Of a stretch of 64,000 bases of DNA, positions 49,640 to 58,567 are shown in pieces (position 1 is the first letter of the stretch; each line of letters starts with the position of its first letter). The notes beneath the pieces are model-generated. The model saw nothing but the letters and a program-made list of their open reading frames with translations, ran no database searches and was not told the DNA's origin. This DNA is from Streptomyces sp. NRRL S-1022 (GTDB lineage Bacteria; Actinomycetota; Actinomycetes; Streptomycetales; Streptomycetaceae), in assembly GCF_000720135.1 (NCBI RefSeq), contig NZ_JOIU01000013.1, positions 1-64,000 of the forward strand. Reading direction: 5' to 3'. The translations under genes were made by a program, and so were the position numbers.

Positions 49640-50137
49640 ATGGGACCTGAACAAATGGCCTACGGGCCGCAGGACGGCGTCGCGCTGCCGCCGCGCCCGC
49701 TGGACGCCATCGATCAGGACATCCTGCGGATCCTCCAGGCGGACGGCCGCGCCTCGATACGGTCCGTGGCCGAACGCGTCCACGTCTCGCGCGCCAACGC
49801 CTACGCGCGCATCAACCGGCTCGTCGAGGACGGGGTGATCCGGGGCTTCAGCGCGCGCGTGGACCACGAGCGGGCCGGCCACGGCACATCGGCGTACATC
49901 ACGCTGAAGATCGTCCAGAACACCTGGCGCACGGTCCGCGAGCAGCTCCGACAGCTGCCCGGCGCCTCCCACATCGCGCTGGTGGGCGGCGACTTCGATG
50001 TGCTGCTGCTCGTGCACACGCCCGACAACAAGGCACTGCGCGAGCTGGTGCTGACCCGGCTCCAGGCGATTCCCGAGGTGCTGAGCACCCGTACGCTGCT
50101 GGTGTTCGAGGAGGAGGACCTGGAGCCGGAGACCTGA
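49640..50137 (+). CDS. bkdR: Lrp/AsnC family regulator, probable BkdR
   Basis: 165 residues from ATG 49640 (MGPEQMAYGPQDG), with GAGGAAG 9 bases upstream; a longer frame reaching back into the E1 alpha start is unlikely. The N-terminal helix-turn-helix (about 20-75) has LDAIDQDILRILQADGRASIRSVAERVHVSRANAYARINRLVEDGVI; shortest diagnostic pieces are DQDILRILQADGRASIRSVA and RANAYARINRLVEDGVI. The C-terminal RAM/ligand domain (about 85-160) includes LVGGDFDVLLLVHTPDN. Divergently placed beside a branched-chain dehydrogenase operon, it most likely senses leucine, isoleucine or valine and controls bkd genes, as BkdR does elsewhere. Confidence 0.88.
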   Translation: MGPEQMAYGPQDGVALPPRPLDAIDQDILRILQADGRASIRSVAERVHVSRANAYARINRLVEDGVIRGFSARVDHERAGHGTSAYITLKIVQNTWRTVREQLRQLPGASHIALVGGDFDVLLLVHTPDNKALRELVLTRLQAIPEVLSTRTLLVFEEEDLEPET

Positions 50138-50154
50138 GGGCCGGACGGCCCGGG

Positions 50155-50742
50155 TCAGCCGTGGCGCAGCCCCGAGAAGACCAGCCGGACCACGGCCTCG
50201 GCCACCTCCCGGTCGCTCGCGCCCCGCACGTCCGGCCGGTACCACTCCACGATGGAGTTGATCATTCCGAAGACCAGCCGGGTGGCCAGCCGGACCTCCA
50301 CGTCCTCGCGCACGTCCCCGTCGGCCGCCGCCGCCTTCAGCAGCCCGGCGACCCGGTGGTCGAAGTCGCGGCGCCGCTCCAGCGCCCACCGCTCGGTCTC
50401 GGTGTTGCCCCGCACGCGCAGCAGCAGCGTCACGTAGGGCAGCTCGGCTATGAGCACCTCGACCATGCGGCGCACCACGTGCTCCAGCCGGTCGGCGGGC
50501 CGCCCCGCGCGCGCGTGCTCCTCGTCCAGGATGGCGAAGAGCCCGTCCAGGGCTCGGCTGACGGCCCGCCGGAGCAGCTCCTCCTTGCCGCTGACGTGGT
50601 GGTAGATCGACGACTTGGAGATGCCGGCCGCCTTCGCCAGGTGCTCCATGGAGGTGCCGTCGTAGCCGCGCTCGTTGAAGACCCGCACGGCGACGGACAG
50701 CAGCGTCTCGGGGGTGTAGGTGTCGCGCCGGGCCGTGGTCAT
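50155..50742 (-). CDS. paaR: TetR family regulator, probable PaaR
   Basis: 195 residues from ATG 50742 (MTTARRDTYTPETLL). N-terminal helix-turn-helix (about 12-60): LLSVAVRVFNERGYDGTSMEHLAKAAGISKSSIYHHVSGKEELL, with GTSMEHLAKAAGISKSSIYH as the recognition segment. The remaining helices form the ligand and dimer domain. It overlaps the stop of the upstream 3-hydroxyacyl-CoA dehydrogenase gene (ATGA) and so shares its promoter, which carries ACCGATCGTTCGGT. The same site recurs before paaA. PaaR-type repressors release DNA on binding phenylacetyl-CoA. The match to PaaR is inferred from context. Confidence 0.85.
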   Translation of the reverse strand: MTTARRDTYTPETLLSVAVRVFNERGYDGTSMEHLAKAAGISKSSIYHHVSGKEELLRRAVSRALDGLFAILDEEHARAGRPADRLEHVVRRMVEVLIAELPYVTLLLRVRGNTETERWALERRRDFDHRVAGLLKAAAADGDVREDVEVRLATRLVFGMINSIVEWYRPDVRGASDREVAEAVVRLVFSGLRHG

Positions 50743-52253
50743 GAGGTGCCCTCCTGCTTGCCGGCGGCGTGCCCGTGGCGGTACAGCGCGAGCGAGGGCG
50801 CACACCGTCCGGAGAGGTCCCGCAGGTTCAGCTCCTCCAGCAGGTCGTGCGCCCAGAGGCGGCCGAGCCTGCGGTTCCACTCGAAGGGGCCGAGGGGGTA
50901 GTTGACGCCGAGGCGCATCGCGGTGTCGACGTCCTCCTCGGTGGCCACGCCCCGGGCGACGGCGTCGTACGCGAGGTCGACGATCCGGGCGACCGTGCGG
51001 GCGACGATCATGCCGGGGACGTCGCCGATGACGCTGACCTTCTTGCCGAGGGCCTGGAAGAGGCCGACGGCCTCGGCGAGGGTCCGGGCGGGGGTGTCCT
51101 GGGAGGCGGACAGGGCGATGCGGGTGGCCTTGCGGTAGTCCAGGGCGAGATCGAAGTAGACGACGTCGCCGAACTCCACCGAGGTCTGGCCGTCGGCGAG
51201 GACGAGCTGGCCGCCGCTGGGCAGCACCAGCCGGGTGCCGTCGTCCTCGTCGTCCTCGCGCACCGTGATGCCCGCCTCGCGGATCATCGGGAGCAGTTCG
51301 GCGGCCGGGCCCAGGCCGCCCTCGGCGATGACGTAGGCGGGCGGCTGCTCCTTGCCGGCGGTGTGCGGTTCGGGCCGTTCGGCGCCGTCCCGGTAGTCGT
51401 ACCAGCCGCGCCCCGTCTTGCGGCCTAGCCGGCCGGACTCCACCAGCCGGCGCTGGGCCAGGGAGGGGGTGAAGCGCACGTCCTGGAAGAAGGACTGCCA
51501 CACCGAGTGGGTGACGGACTCGTTGACGTCCTGGCCGATCAGGTCGGTCAGCTCGAAGGCACCCATCCTGAAGCCGCCCGACTCGCGCAGGACCGCGTCG
51601 ATGGTGGCCGGGTCGGCGCCCTGGGACTCGTAGACGGCGAACGCCTCGGCGTAGAAGGGCCGGGCGACGCGGTTGACGATGAATCCGGGGGTGTCGGCGC
51701 AGGCCACCGGGGTCTTGCCCCAGGCGCGGGCGGTCTCGTACGCGCGCGTGGCCGACGTGACGTCGGTGGCGAACCCGGAGACCACCTCGACCAGCGGCAG
51801 CAGCGGCGCCGGGTTGAAGAAGTGCAGGCCGACGAAGCGGCCCGGGTGGCGCAGCGCACCGCCGATCGCCGTCACCGACAGGGAGGAGGTGTTGGTGGCG
51901 AGCAGGCAGTCGTCGGCGACGATCTCCTCCAGCTCGCCGAAGAGCCGCTGCTTGACGTCCAGCCGCTCCAGGACGGCCTCCACGACCAGGCCGCAGTCGG
52001 CCAGCTCCGCGAGGCTGTCGGCGGGCTTCAGGCGGGCGCGGGCCGCGTCCCGGTCGGCGCCGGTGAGCCGGTCCTTCTCCACCAGCCGGTCGAGCCGGGC
52101 GCCGATCGCTTCGGCCGCGTCCCTGGCCCGCCCTGGGGCGGCGTCGTACAGCCGTACGGGGTGGCCGGCCACCAGCGCGACCTGGGCGATTCCCTGGCCC
52201 ATGGTGCCGGTGCCGACCACGGCCACGGGGCTGCTGAGGTCGAGTGCTGTCAT
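50739..52253 (-). CDS. paaH: 3-hydroxyacyl-CoA dehydrogenase (PaaH type)
   Basis: 504 residues, the length of PaaH/PaaC-type enzymes rather than simple 285-residue Hbd. The NAD-binding domain has VAVVGTGTMGQGIAQVALVAGHPVRLYD, with glycine motif GTGTMGQG, and GRFVGLHFFNPAPLLPLVEVV, where the histidine is catalytic. A first 3HCDH C-domain (about 190-285) holds GFIVNRVARPFYAEAFAVYESQGADPATID. After an insert rich in charged residues a second C-domain begins at VSVIGDVPGMIVARTVARIVDLAYDAVARGVAT. It oxidises 3-hydroxyadipyl-CoA in phenylacetate catabolism. First gene of a two-gene operon with paaR; promoter shared with the divergent paaN. Confidence 0.9.
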   Translation of the reverse strand: MTALDLSSPVAVVGTGTMGQGIAQVALVAGHPVRLYDAAPGRARDAAEAIGARLDRLVEKDRLTGADRDAARARLKPADSLAELADCGLVVEAVLERLDVKQRLFGELEEIVADDCLLATNTSSLSVTAIGGALRHPGRFVGLHFFNPAPLLPLVEVVSGFATDVTSATRAYETARAWGKTPVACADTPGFIVNRVARPFYAEAFAVYESQGADPATIDAVLRESGGFRMGAFELTDLIGQDVNESVTHSVWQSFFQDVRFTPSLAQRRLVESGRLGRKTGRGWYDYRDGAERPEPHTAGKEQPPAYVIAEGGLGPAAELLPMIREAGITVREDDEDDGTRLVLPSGGQLVLADGQTSVEFGDVVYFDLALDYRKATRIALSASQDTPARTLAEAVGLFQALGKKVSVIGDVPGMIVARTVARIVDLAYDAVARGVATEEDVDTAMRLGVNYPLGPFEWNRRLGRLWAHDLLEELNLRDLSGRCAPSLALYRHGHAAGKQEGTS

Positions 52254-52276
52254 GTGCGCGATCCTCCCGCACGGGG

Positions 52277-52285
52277 TTTTCCACA
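52277..52285 (+). promoter_or_regulatory. DnaA-box-like sequence in the paaH/paaN gap
   Basis: TTTTCCACA differs from TTGTCCACA by one base and lies 24 bases upstream of the paaH start, next to the TetR operator. The same element accompanies the other two copies of that operator. Confidence 0.35.
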
Positions 52286-52309
52286 GATGCGGCGGACCCC
52301 CTTGAACCG

Positions 52310-52323
52310 ACCGATCGTTCGGT
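52310..52323. promoter_or_regulatory. PaaR-type (TetR) operator between paaH and paaN
   Basis: ACCGATCGTTCGGT, arms ACCGA/TCGGT, lies 57 bases upstream of paaH and 91 bases upstream of paaN on the opposite strand. An exact reverse-complement copy occurs upstream of paaA (57219-57232). Confidence 0.7.
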
Positions 52324-52413
52324 TACTCTAGCTCTGACCGTCCCATCCCGCTGCTCTTTCCGCCAGGTCCCCGAACTCGACGAAGAGTTCTCCAGACGAG
52401 GAGTTGGTCCCGC

Positions 52414-54105
52414 ATGGCCGCCGAACTGACCGCCCACGAGCTGATCGAGAAGCACCGGCCCACGCTCGACCAGGCCCTGGAAGCGATCCGCACGCGCGCG
52501 TACTGGTCCCCGCACCCCGAGCACCCCAAGGCGTACGGCGAGAACGGCGGCCTGGACGCGGCGGCGGGCAAGGCCGCCTTCGACGCCCTGCTGGGCACCC
52601 GCCTGGACCTGGGCCAGCCCGGCACGGACGACTGGGTGGGCGGCGAGGTCTCGCCGTACGGCGTCGAGCTGGGCGTGACGTACCCGCACGCGGACGTCGA
52701 CGTACTGCTGCCGGCCATGCGGGCCGGGCAGCGGGCCTGGCGGGACGCCGGGCCGGAGGTCCGCGCGGTGGTGTGCCTGGAGATCCTCAAGCGGATCAGC
52801 GACCGGACGCACGAGTTCGCGCACGCCGTCATGCACACCAGCGGCCAGGCGTTCATGATGGCGTTCCAGGCGGGCGGCCCGCACGCCCAGGACCGCGGCC
52901 TGGAGGCGGTGGCGTACGCGTACGCGGAGCAGGTCCGCACCCCCGAGGCGGCCGAGTGGACCAAGCCGCAGGGCAAGCGCGACCCGCTGGCGCTGACCAA
53001 GGCCTTCACGCCGGTCCCGCGCGGCATCGGCCTGGTCATCGGCTGCAACACCTTCCCGACCTGGAACGGCTACCCCGGCCTGTTCGCCTCCCTGGCCACC
53101 GGCAACGCGGTCCTGGTCAAGCCACACCCGCGCGCGGTGCTGCCGCTGGCGCTCACCGTCCAGGTCGCCCGGGACGTGCTGGCCGGCGCGGGCTTCGACC
53201 CGAACCTGGTCGCGCTGGCCGCCGAGCGTTCCGGCGAGGGCATCGCCAAGACCCTCGCCACCCGCCCCGAGATCAGGATCATCGACTACACCGGGTCGAC
53301 GTCCTTCGGCGACTGGCTGGAGGCCAACGCCCGTCAGGCGCAGGTCTACACGGAGAAGGCCGGCGTCAACACGGTGATCGTGCACTCCACGGGCGACTAC
53401 AAGGGCATGCTGTCCAACCTGGCGTTCTCGCTGTCCCTGTACAGCGGCCAGATGTGCACCACCCCGCAGAACCTGCTGATCCCCCGCGACGGCATCACCA
53501 CCGACCAGGGCCCCAAGACCTTCGACGAGGTCACCGCCGACCTCGCCCGCGCGGTCGACGGCCTGCTCGGCGACGACGCGCGCGCGAACGCCCTGCTCGG
53601 CGCCATCGTCAACCCGGACGTCAAGGCCCGTCTGGAGGCCGCGGCCGGCCTCGGCGAGGTCGCCCTCGCCTCCCGTGAGATCGCCAACCCGGAGTTCCCG
53701 GGCGCGGTGGTCCGCACGCCCGTCATCGTCAAGCTGGACGGCGCCAAGCCGGACGCCGAGGCCGCCTACATGAGCGAGTGCTTCGGCCCCGTCTCCTTCG
53801 CCGTCGCGGTCGACTCGGTGACGGACGCGGTGGAACTGCTGCGCCGCACGGTCCGGGAGAAGGGCGCGATGACGGTCGGCGCGTACACCACGGACGCCGG
53901 TACCGAGGAGGCGATCCAGGAGGTGTGCCTGGAGGAGGCCGCCCAGCTGTCGCTCAACCTGACGGGCGGGGTGTACGTGAACCAGACGGCCGCCTTCTCC
54001 GACTTCCACGGCTCGGGCGGCAACCCGGCGGCGAACGCGGCCCTGTGCGACGGCGCCTTCGTGGCGAACCGCTTCCGGGTGGTCGAGGTCCGCCGGGAGG
54101 CCTAG
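52414..54105 (+). CDS. paaN: Phenylacetic acid degradation protein PaaN (aldehyde dehydrogenase)
   Basis: 563 residues, an aldehyde dehydrogenase fold without the MaoC hydratase part found in Escherichia coli PaaZ. Landmarks are IGLVIGCNTFPTWNGYPGLFASLATGNAVLVKPHP (coenzyme binding), DYTGSTSFGDWLEANA, and the catalytic cysteine in SLYSGQMCTTPQNLLIPRDG. MSECFGPVSFAV is near the C-terminus. PaaN oxidises the semialdehyde released when the oxepin ring opens, so a separate ring-opening hydratase must be encoded elsewhere. Divergent from paaH and sharing its operator. Its stop overlaps the stop of the convergent SpoU gene by 4 bases. Confidence 0.9.
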   Translation: MAAELTAHELIEKHRPTLDQALEAIRTRAYWSPHPEHPKAYGENGGLDAAAGKAAFDALLGTRLDLGQPGTDDWVGGEVSPYGVELGVTYPHADVDVLLPAMRAGQRAWRDAGPEVRAVVCLEILKRISDRTHEFAHAVMHTSGQAFMMAFQAGGPHAQDRGLEAVAYAYAEQVRTPEAAEWTKPQGKRDPLALTKAFTPVPRGIGLVIGCNTFPTWNGYPGLFASLATGNAVLVKPHPRAVLPLALTVQVARDVLAGAGFDPNLVALAAERSGEGIAKTLATRPEIRIIDYTGSTSFGDWLEANARQAQVYTEKAGVNTVIVHSTGDYKGMLSNLAFSLSLYSGQMCTTPQNLLIPRDGITTDQGPKTFDEVTADLARAVDGLLGDDARANALLGAIVNPDVKARLEAAAGLGEVALASREIANPEFPGAVVRTPVIVKLDGAKPDAEAAYMSECFGPVSFAVAVDSVTDAVELLRRTVREKGAMTVGAYTTDAGTEEAIQEVCLEEAAQLSLNLTGGVYVNQTAAFSDFHGSGGNPAANAALCDGAFVANRFRVVEVRREA

Positions 54106-54854
54106 ACCCGGAAGGCGGCGCCGGTCGCGCTCCAGTGGTACAGCGTCATCGCCACGCTGGTGGCGAGGTTGTAGCTGGAGACCTGGGGGCGCATCGGCAG
54201 CCGCAGCAGGTGGTCGGCTCGGGCGCGGAGTTCCGGTGACAGACCGGCGCGTTCCGAGCCGAAGGCCAGCACGGCGTCGTCGGGCAGCTCGGTGCCGCGG
54301 ATGTCCTCGCCCTCGGGGTCGAGGGCGAACAGCGGGCCGGCGGGCAGTTCGTCGACGCCGAGCCGTTCGACGGCGGTCGCGAAGTGCAGGCCCGCCCCGC
54401 CCCGCAGCACCGTGGGGTGCCAGGGGTCGAGGGTGCCCGTGGTGACCACCCCGGTCGTCCCGAAGCCGGCGGCCAGCCGGATCACGGCGCCCGCGTTGCC
54501 GAGGTTGCGGGGGTTGTCCAGGACCACGACGGGCGCGGTGCGGGGCGTACGGGCCAGCGCGCGCAGATTGGCCTCGCGGGACGGCCGTAGCGCGAGCGCG
54601 GCCACCCCGGTCGGATGGGGGCGCGGGACGAGCGAGGCGTACGCCGGCTCGGGCACCTCCGTCAGGAGGGCCTCCAGGGCGTCGCGGACGTCCCCGGCCA
54701 GTTCCCCGGCGAGGGCGAGCGCGGCCTGCCGGTCGGTGGTGACCGCGACCGGCACCTCCGCCCCGAAGCGCAGCGCGTGCTTCAGCGCGTGGAAGCCGTC
54801 GAGCAGCACGGCGGTGTCCGCGTGCGCGCGCCAGCGGCTCAGCGGATCGCTCAT
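54102..54854 (-). CDS. TrmH/SpoU family RNA 2'-O-methyltransferase
   Basis: 250 residues from ATG 54854 (MSDPLSRWRAHADT). An N-terminal substrate-binding domain (about 1-95) precedes the SPOUT knot: VVVLDNPRNLGNAGAVIRLAAGFGTTGVVTTG (motif 1 N-x-R), then LAFGSERAGLSPEL (motif 2) and LPMRPQVSSYNLATSVAMTLYHW (motif 3, here with Q-x-x-S-Y-N-L-A-T-S). These enzymes methylate the 2'-O of ribose in tRNA or rRNA using SAM; the target is not visible. Its ATG overlaps the stop of the HTTM gene, so it is the last gene of a three-gene operon inserted between paa genes. Confidence 0.88.
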   Translation of the reverse strand: MSDPLSRWRAHADTAVLLDGFHALKHALRFGAEVPVAVTTDRQAALALAGELAGDVRDALEALLTEVPEPAYASLVPRPHPTGVAALALRPSREANLRALARTPRTAPVVVLDNPRNLGNAGAVIRLAAGFGTTGVVTTGTLDPWHPTVLRGGAGLHFATAVERLGVDELPAGPLFALDPEGEDIRGTELPDDAVLAFGSERAGLSPELRARADHLLRLPMRPQVSSYNLATSVAMTLYHWSATGAAFRV

Positions 54855-56062
54855 GCCGTGAACCCTACGCGGTCCGCCGCGCTGTCCTCGGACGAGCGCG
54901 GGCCGGGGACCGTACGGCCGGCCCGCCGGACGAGCCGCCCCCGCGCGCGTGCGGTCAGGTCGCCCAGCCGGCGCAGGAAGGACGTCGGCAGGAAGACCGC
55001 GTCCGCGGTGATCATCGCCAGCGAGAAGAACGGCAGGCCGAGGACGACCGCGATCACCGCGTGCTCGGTCATCATCAGCACCAGCAGGATGTTCTTGGCC
55101 CGCCGGTTGAGCAGGGTGAACGGGAAGGCGATCTGCACCATGACCGTCCCGTAGGCCACGATCATCATGATCGTGCCGCTGGACGACATCAGGTCGGCCA
55201 GGGCGGGCCAGGGCGAGAAGTAGTCCAGGTGGAGCGGGTAGTAGACGGCGGTGCCGTCCTGCCAGCGCGAGCCCTGGATCTTGTACCAGCCCGCCGTGGC
55301 GTAGATCAGGCAGGCCTCCGCCATGATCACGGCCAGTGCGCCGTTGTGCAGCACGTTGGCGACGACGTCCAGCAGGATCCGCGGCTGCTCCCAGGCCGCC
55401 CGGCGTCCGGCGGCCCACCACAGGCCGAGCCCGGCCCAGGCCGTCCACAGCAGCGCCGGGACCAGCCAGCCGTTGTCGAACCGCCCGGTCAGCGTCGCCG
55501 TGCCGAGCGCCGCGCCCAGCACCGCCCAGAGCACGGGGCCCACCCGGTCGGCGGGCACCCGCTCCCCGCGGGCGCGGGCCGCCTCGTCCCGGGCCGCGCG
55601 CCGCGCGTCCAGGGACCACACCTGCCCGCAGCGCGTGAACACCAGGTAGAAGGCCATCAGGTGCAGCACGTTGTCGCCGCCGTCGCCGACGAACACGCTG
55701 CGGTTCTGCAGGGACAGCACGCCCACCATGAACAGCAGGGACGCGGTCCGGGTGCGCCAGCCCAGCAGCAGGGCCGCGCTCGCGAGGACGGCCAGCGCGT
55801 AGCAGCACTCGAACCAGAGCTGCCCGTCGGACCACAGCAGCGCCGTGAACGCGTGGTTGTCGGCGGTCAGCTGCTTGGCGAGGTTCCAGCCCCACGGTCC
55901 GGAGGGGCCGTACAGCTCCTGGCGGTGCGGGAACTCGCGCAGCAGGAACAGCAGCCAGGTGCCGGCGAAGCCGATCCGGACCACGGCGCTCTGGTACGGC
56001 CCGAGGGCCGCCTCGGTGACCCGGGCGACACCTCGCGACAGCGTCAGGGAGAGACGGTTCAC
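54851..56062 (-). CDS. HTTM-domain membrane protein (SdpB/gamma-carboxylase-like)
   Basis: 403 residues from GTG 56062 ([15 protein letters not shown]), overlapping the stop of the DUF5819 gene. Several membrane helices: AVVRIGFAGTWLLFLL (about 25-40), WFECCYALAVLASAALLLGW (about 80-100), DNVLHLMAFYLVFTRCG (about 125-140), and others near 180-210, 240-265, 300-325 and 330-360. QNRSVFVGDGGDNVLHLMAFYLVF and IYATAGWYKIQGSRWQDGTAVYYPL are the diagnostic HTTM motifs, shared with vitamin K gamma-carboxylase and the Bacillus toxin-maturation protein SdpB. Enzymatic activity unknown. Its partner is the DUF5819 protein just upstream. Confidence 0.85.
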   Translation of the reverse strand: MNRLSLTLSRGVARVTEAALGPYQSAVVRIGFAGTWLLFLLREFPHRQELYGPSGPWGWNLAKQLTADNHAFTALLWSDGQLWFECCYALAVLASAALLLGWRTRTASLLFMVGVLSLQNRSVFVGDGGDNVLHLMAFYLVFTRCGQVWSLDARRAARDEAARARGERVPADRVGPVLWAVLGAALGTATLTGRFDNGWLVPALLWTAWAGLGLWWAAGRRAAWEQPRILLDVVANVLHNGALAVIMAEACLIYATAGWYKIQGSRWQDGTAVYYPLHLDYFSPWPALADLMSSSGTIMMIVAYGTVMVQIAFPFTLLNRRAKNILLVLMMTEHAVIAVVLGLPFFSLAMITADAVFLPTSFLRRLGDLTARARGRLVRRAGRTVPGPRSSEDSAADRVGFTA

Positions 56063-56832
56063 CGCACGCCTCCCGCGGCCTCGTCGGACGTCAGGGACCA
56101 CCAGGGCATCAGGCGGTAGGCGGGCTTGTCGGACACCTGCTCCCGGCTCCACGACGGCGGCTGCACATTGGTGGTGCTGGAACGGACCTGCACGCGCTGG
56201 ATCACGCCCTCCCGGCTCGTCGGGTCGTCCCGGTACAGGCGCATCACCACGATCCGCCGCAGGTACTGCTCGGACAGGGAGCCGCGCAGGCCGACGGGAC
56301 GGTTGTCGGTGCCGTGCGTGGCGGCGAAGAAGTCCCAGGCCCGGCGCAGCTCGTTCTGCTGGGTGTGGCTGGGCACCGGGTTGCCGTCGATGGCGGCGCC
56401 GTCCTGCGCGGAGAGGTCGGTCCACCCGGTGGTGCGCAGCGCGCCGTCCCGCGTCCGCACCTCCGCGCGGACCTGTACGGCGATGTTCTGCTGCAGCGGG
56501 TTCGGGGCGAACAGCTTCCAGTTCTGCTCGAACTCCGGGTACACCCACTCCTCTATCGCCTTGCCGTGCTGCTTAGTGACCGTGTTCGCGGGGGCGAGGC
56601 TGAGGAACACCATCAGCAGGTGCACACAGGCGGCCACGGCGACCACCGCGAGCGCCAGCGCGGCCCCGACCTGGTAACGGGGGGAGAGCGCGGCGACACC
56701 GGTGCGGGGCGCGGGTGCGGGGGGCTCGGGTGCGGGGGGCTCGGGCGGTGCCGCGGTCTCTTCCGGGAGACGCGCCCCGGCCGGCCCGTCCGGGCCCTGC
56801 GGGCCCCGCGGATCCTCGTCGTACGCGTCCAT
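56059..56832 (-). CDS. DUF5819 family single-pass membrane protein (SdpA-like)
   Basis: 257 residues from ATG 56832 ([10 protein letters not shown]), chosen because GGGGGACGGGA precedes it; an ATG at 56859 is possible. A proline/acidic cytoplasmic head (about 1-50) leads to one membrane helix [23 protein letters not shown] (about 62-84). The outer domain carries [43 protein letters not shown] is the family hallmark and resembles the W-x-F-F/T-x-x-P segment of SdpA. Further outside are [12 protein letters not shown] and [20 protein letters not shown]. First gene of the operon with the HTTM protein and SpoU. Function unknown; conserved pairing with HTTM proteins suggests a two-part membrane complex. 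Confidence 0.78.
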   Translation of the reverse strand: MDAYDEDPRGPQGPDGPAGARLPEETAAPPEPPAPEPPAPAPRTGVAALSPRYQVGAALALAVVAVAACVHLLMVFLSLAPANTVTKQHGKAIEEWVYPEFEQNWKLFAPNPLQQNIAVQVRAEVRTRDGALRTTGWTDLSAQDGAAIDGNPVPSHTQQNELRRAWDFFAATHGTDNRPVGLRGSLSEQYLRRIVVMRLYRDDPTSREGVIQRVQVRSSTTNVQPPSWSREQVSDKPAYRLMPWWSLTSDEAAGGVR

Positions 56833-57140
56833 CGCGTCCCGTCCCCCGTCTCGGCTCATGCGGTCGGCCCGGCGTGCTGCCGGGTGTACTGCTCGGTCGT
56901 GCGGTCCGGTCGTCCGGCTCTGCGGTGCGGCCGAGCGGACGGTCCGGTGGCGCGGCGCCGTCACAGGCGCCGCATGCGGCACGAGCGCCACTTCTCGGCG
57001 CCCGCACGGAACGGTACTCAGCCCCGGGCACCGGGCGCAGCCCCGGGTACGAGCCGAACCACGGTGGTCCTCGCCACGCGACGGGCGTACGGCGGTGTCC
57101 CACGCGGCTCGTGGGCACCGCGGCACGCGCCTCCGGCGGC

Positions 57141-57172
57141 TTGTCCACAGGCGGGGCGGGCAGTTTTCCACA
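57141..57172 (+). promoter_or_regulatory. Two DnaA-box-like repeats upstream of paaA
   Basis: TTGTCCACA (57141-57149, exact consensus) and TTTTCCACA (57164-57172, one mismatch) are direct repeats 23 bases apart, each followed by G. They end 5 bases before TTGACA, so a bound protein would act at the paaA promoter. They are the main recognisable content of the 455-base gap between the DUF5819 gene and paaA, along with the promoter and operator. Confidence 0.5.
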
Positions 57173-57176
57173 GCGG

Positions 57177-57205
57177 TTGACACCCCGCCGGGCCCGGCAC
57201 ACCAT
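57177..57205 (+). promoter_or_regulatory. Candidate paaA promoter
   Basis: TTGACA (57177-57182) is a perfect -35 box; CACCAT (57200-57205) 17 bases later is a weak -10. The TetR operator lies just downstream (57219-57232), where a bound repressor would block transcription. Confidence 0.45.
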
Positions 57206-57218
57206 GGACTACGCACGG

Positions 57219-57232
57219 ACCGAACGATCGGT
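57219..57232. promoter_or_regulatory. PaaR-type (TetR) operator upstream of paaA
   Basis: ACCGAACGATCGGT is the exact reverse complement of the site in the paaH/paaN gap (52310-52323). It lies 56 bases before the paaA ATG and downstream of the probable promoter. Confidence 0.7.
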
Positions 57233-57287
57233 CGGGACGCTTCACTCGGACAGAGTTCACCGCAGAGCCCGAGGTCAGGGGGACCGC

Positions 57288-58279
<992 letters not shown>

Positions 58280-58283
<4 letters not shown>

Positions 58284-58567
58284 GCACCACCGACTGGCCC
58301 CTGTGGGAGGTCTTCGTGCGCTCCCGGCGCGGCCTCTCCCACACCCACGCCGGCAGCCTGCACGCGCCCGACGCCGAGCTGGCCCTGCGCAACGCCCGCG
58401 ACCTGTACACCCGGCGCGGCGAGGGCGTCTCCATCTGGGTCGTCCCGGCCGCCGCGATCACCGCGTCCTCGCCCGACGAGAAGGACCCGTTCTTCGAGCC
58501 GGCCGCCGACAAGCCCTACCGGCACCCGACCTTCTACGAGATCCCGGAAGGGGTGAAGCACCTGTGA
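58280..58567 (+). CDS. paaB: Phenylacetyl-CoA epoxidase subunit B
   Basis: 95 residues from ATG 58280, overlapping the paaA stop (ATGA). [51 protein letters not shown] spans the family; [20 protein letters not shown] and [19 protein letters not shown] are the conserved parts. It ends [18 protein letters not shown], close to the E. coli PaaB end. PaaB is a small non-catalytic subunit that bridges the PaaA-PaaC heterodimers of the epoxidase. Confidence 0.95.

Noticed and set aside
50155..54009. Continuous minus-strand frame of 1,284 codons joining tetR to paaN antisense
   Set aside because: Only the last 195 codons (the TetR protein) are coding; the rest is shadow of paaH and paaN in other frames.
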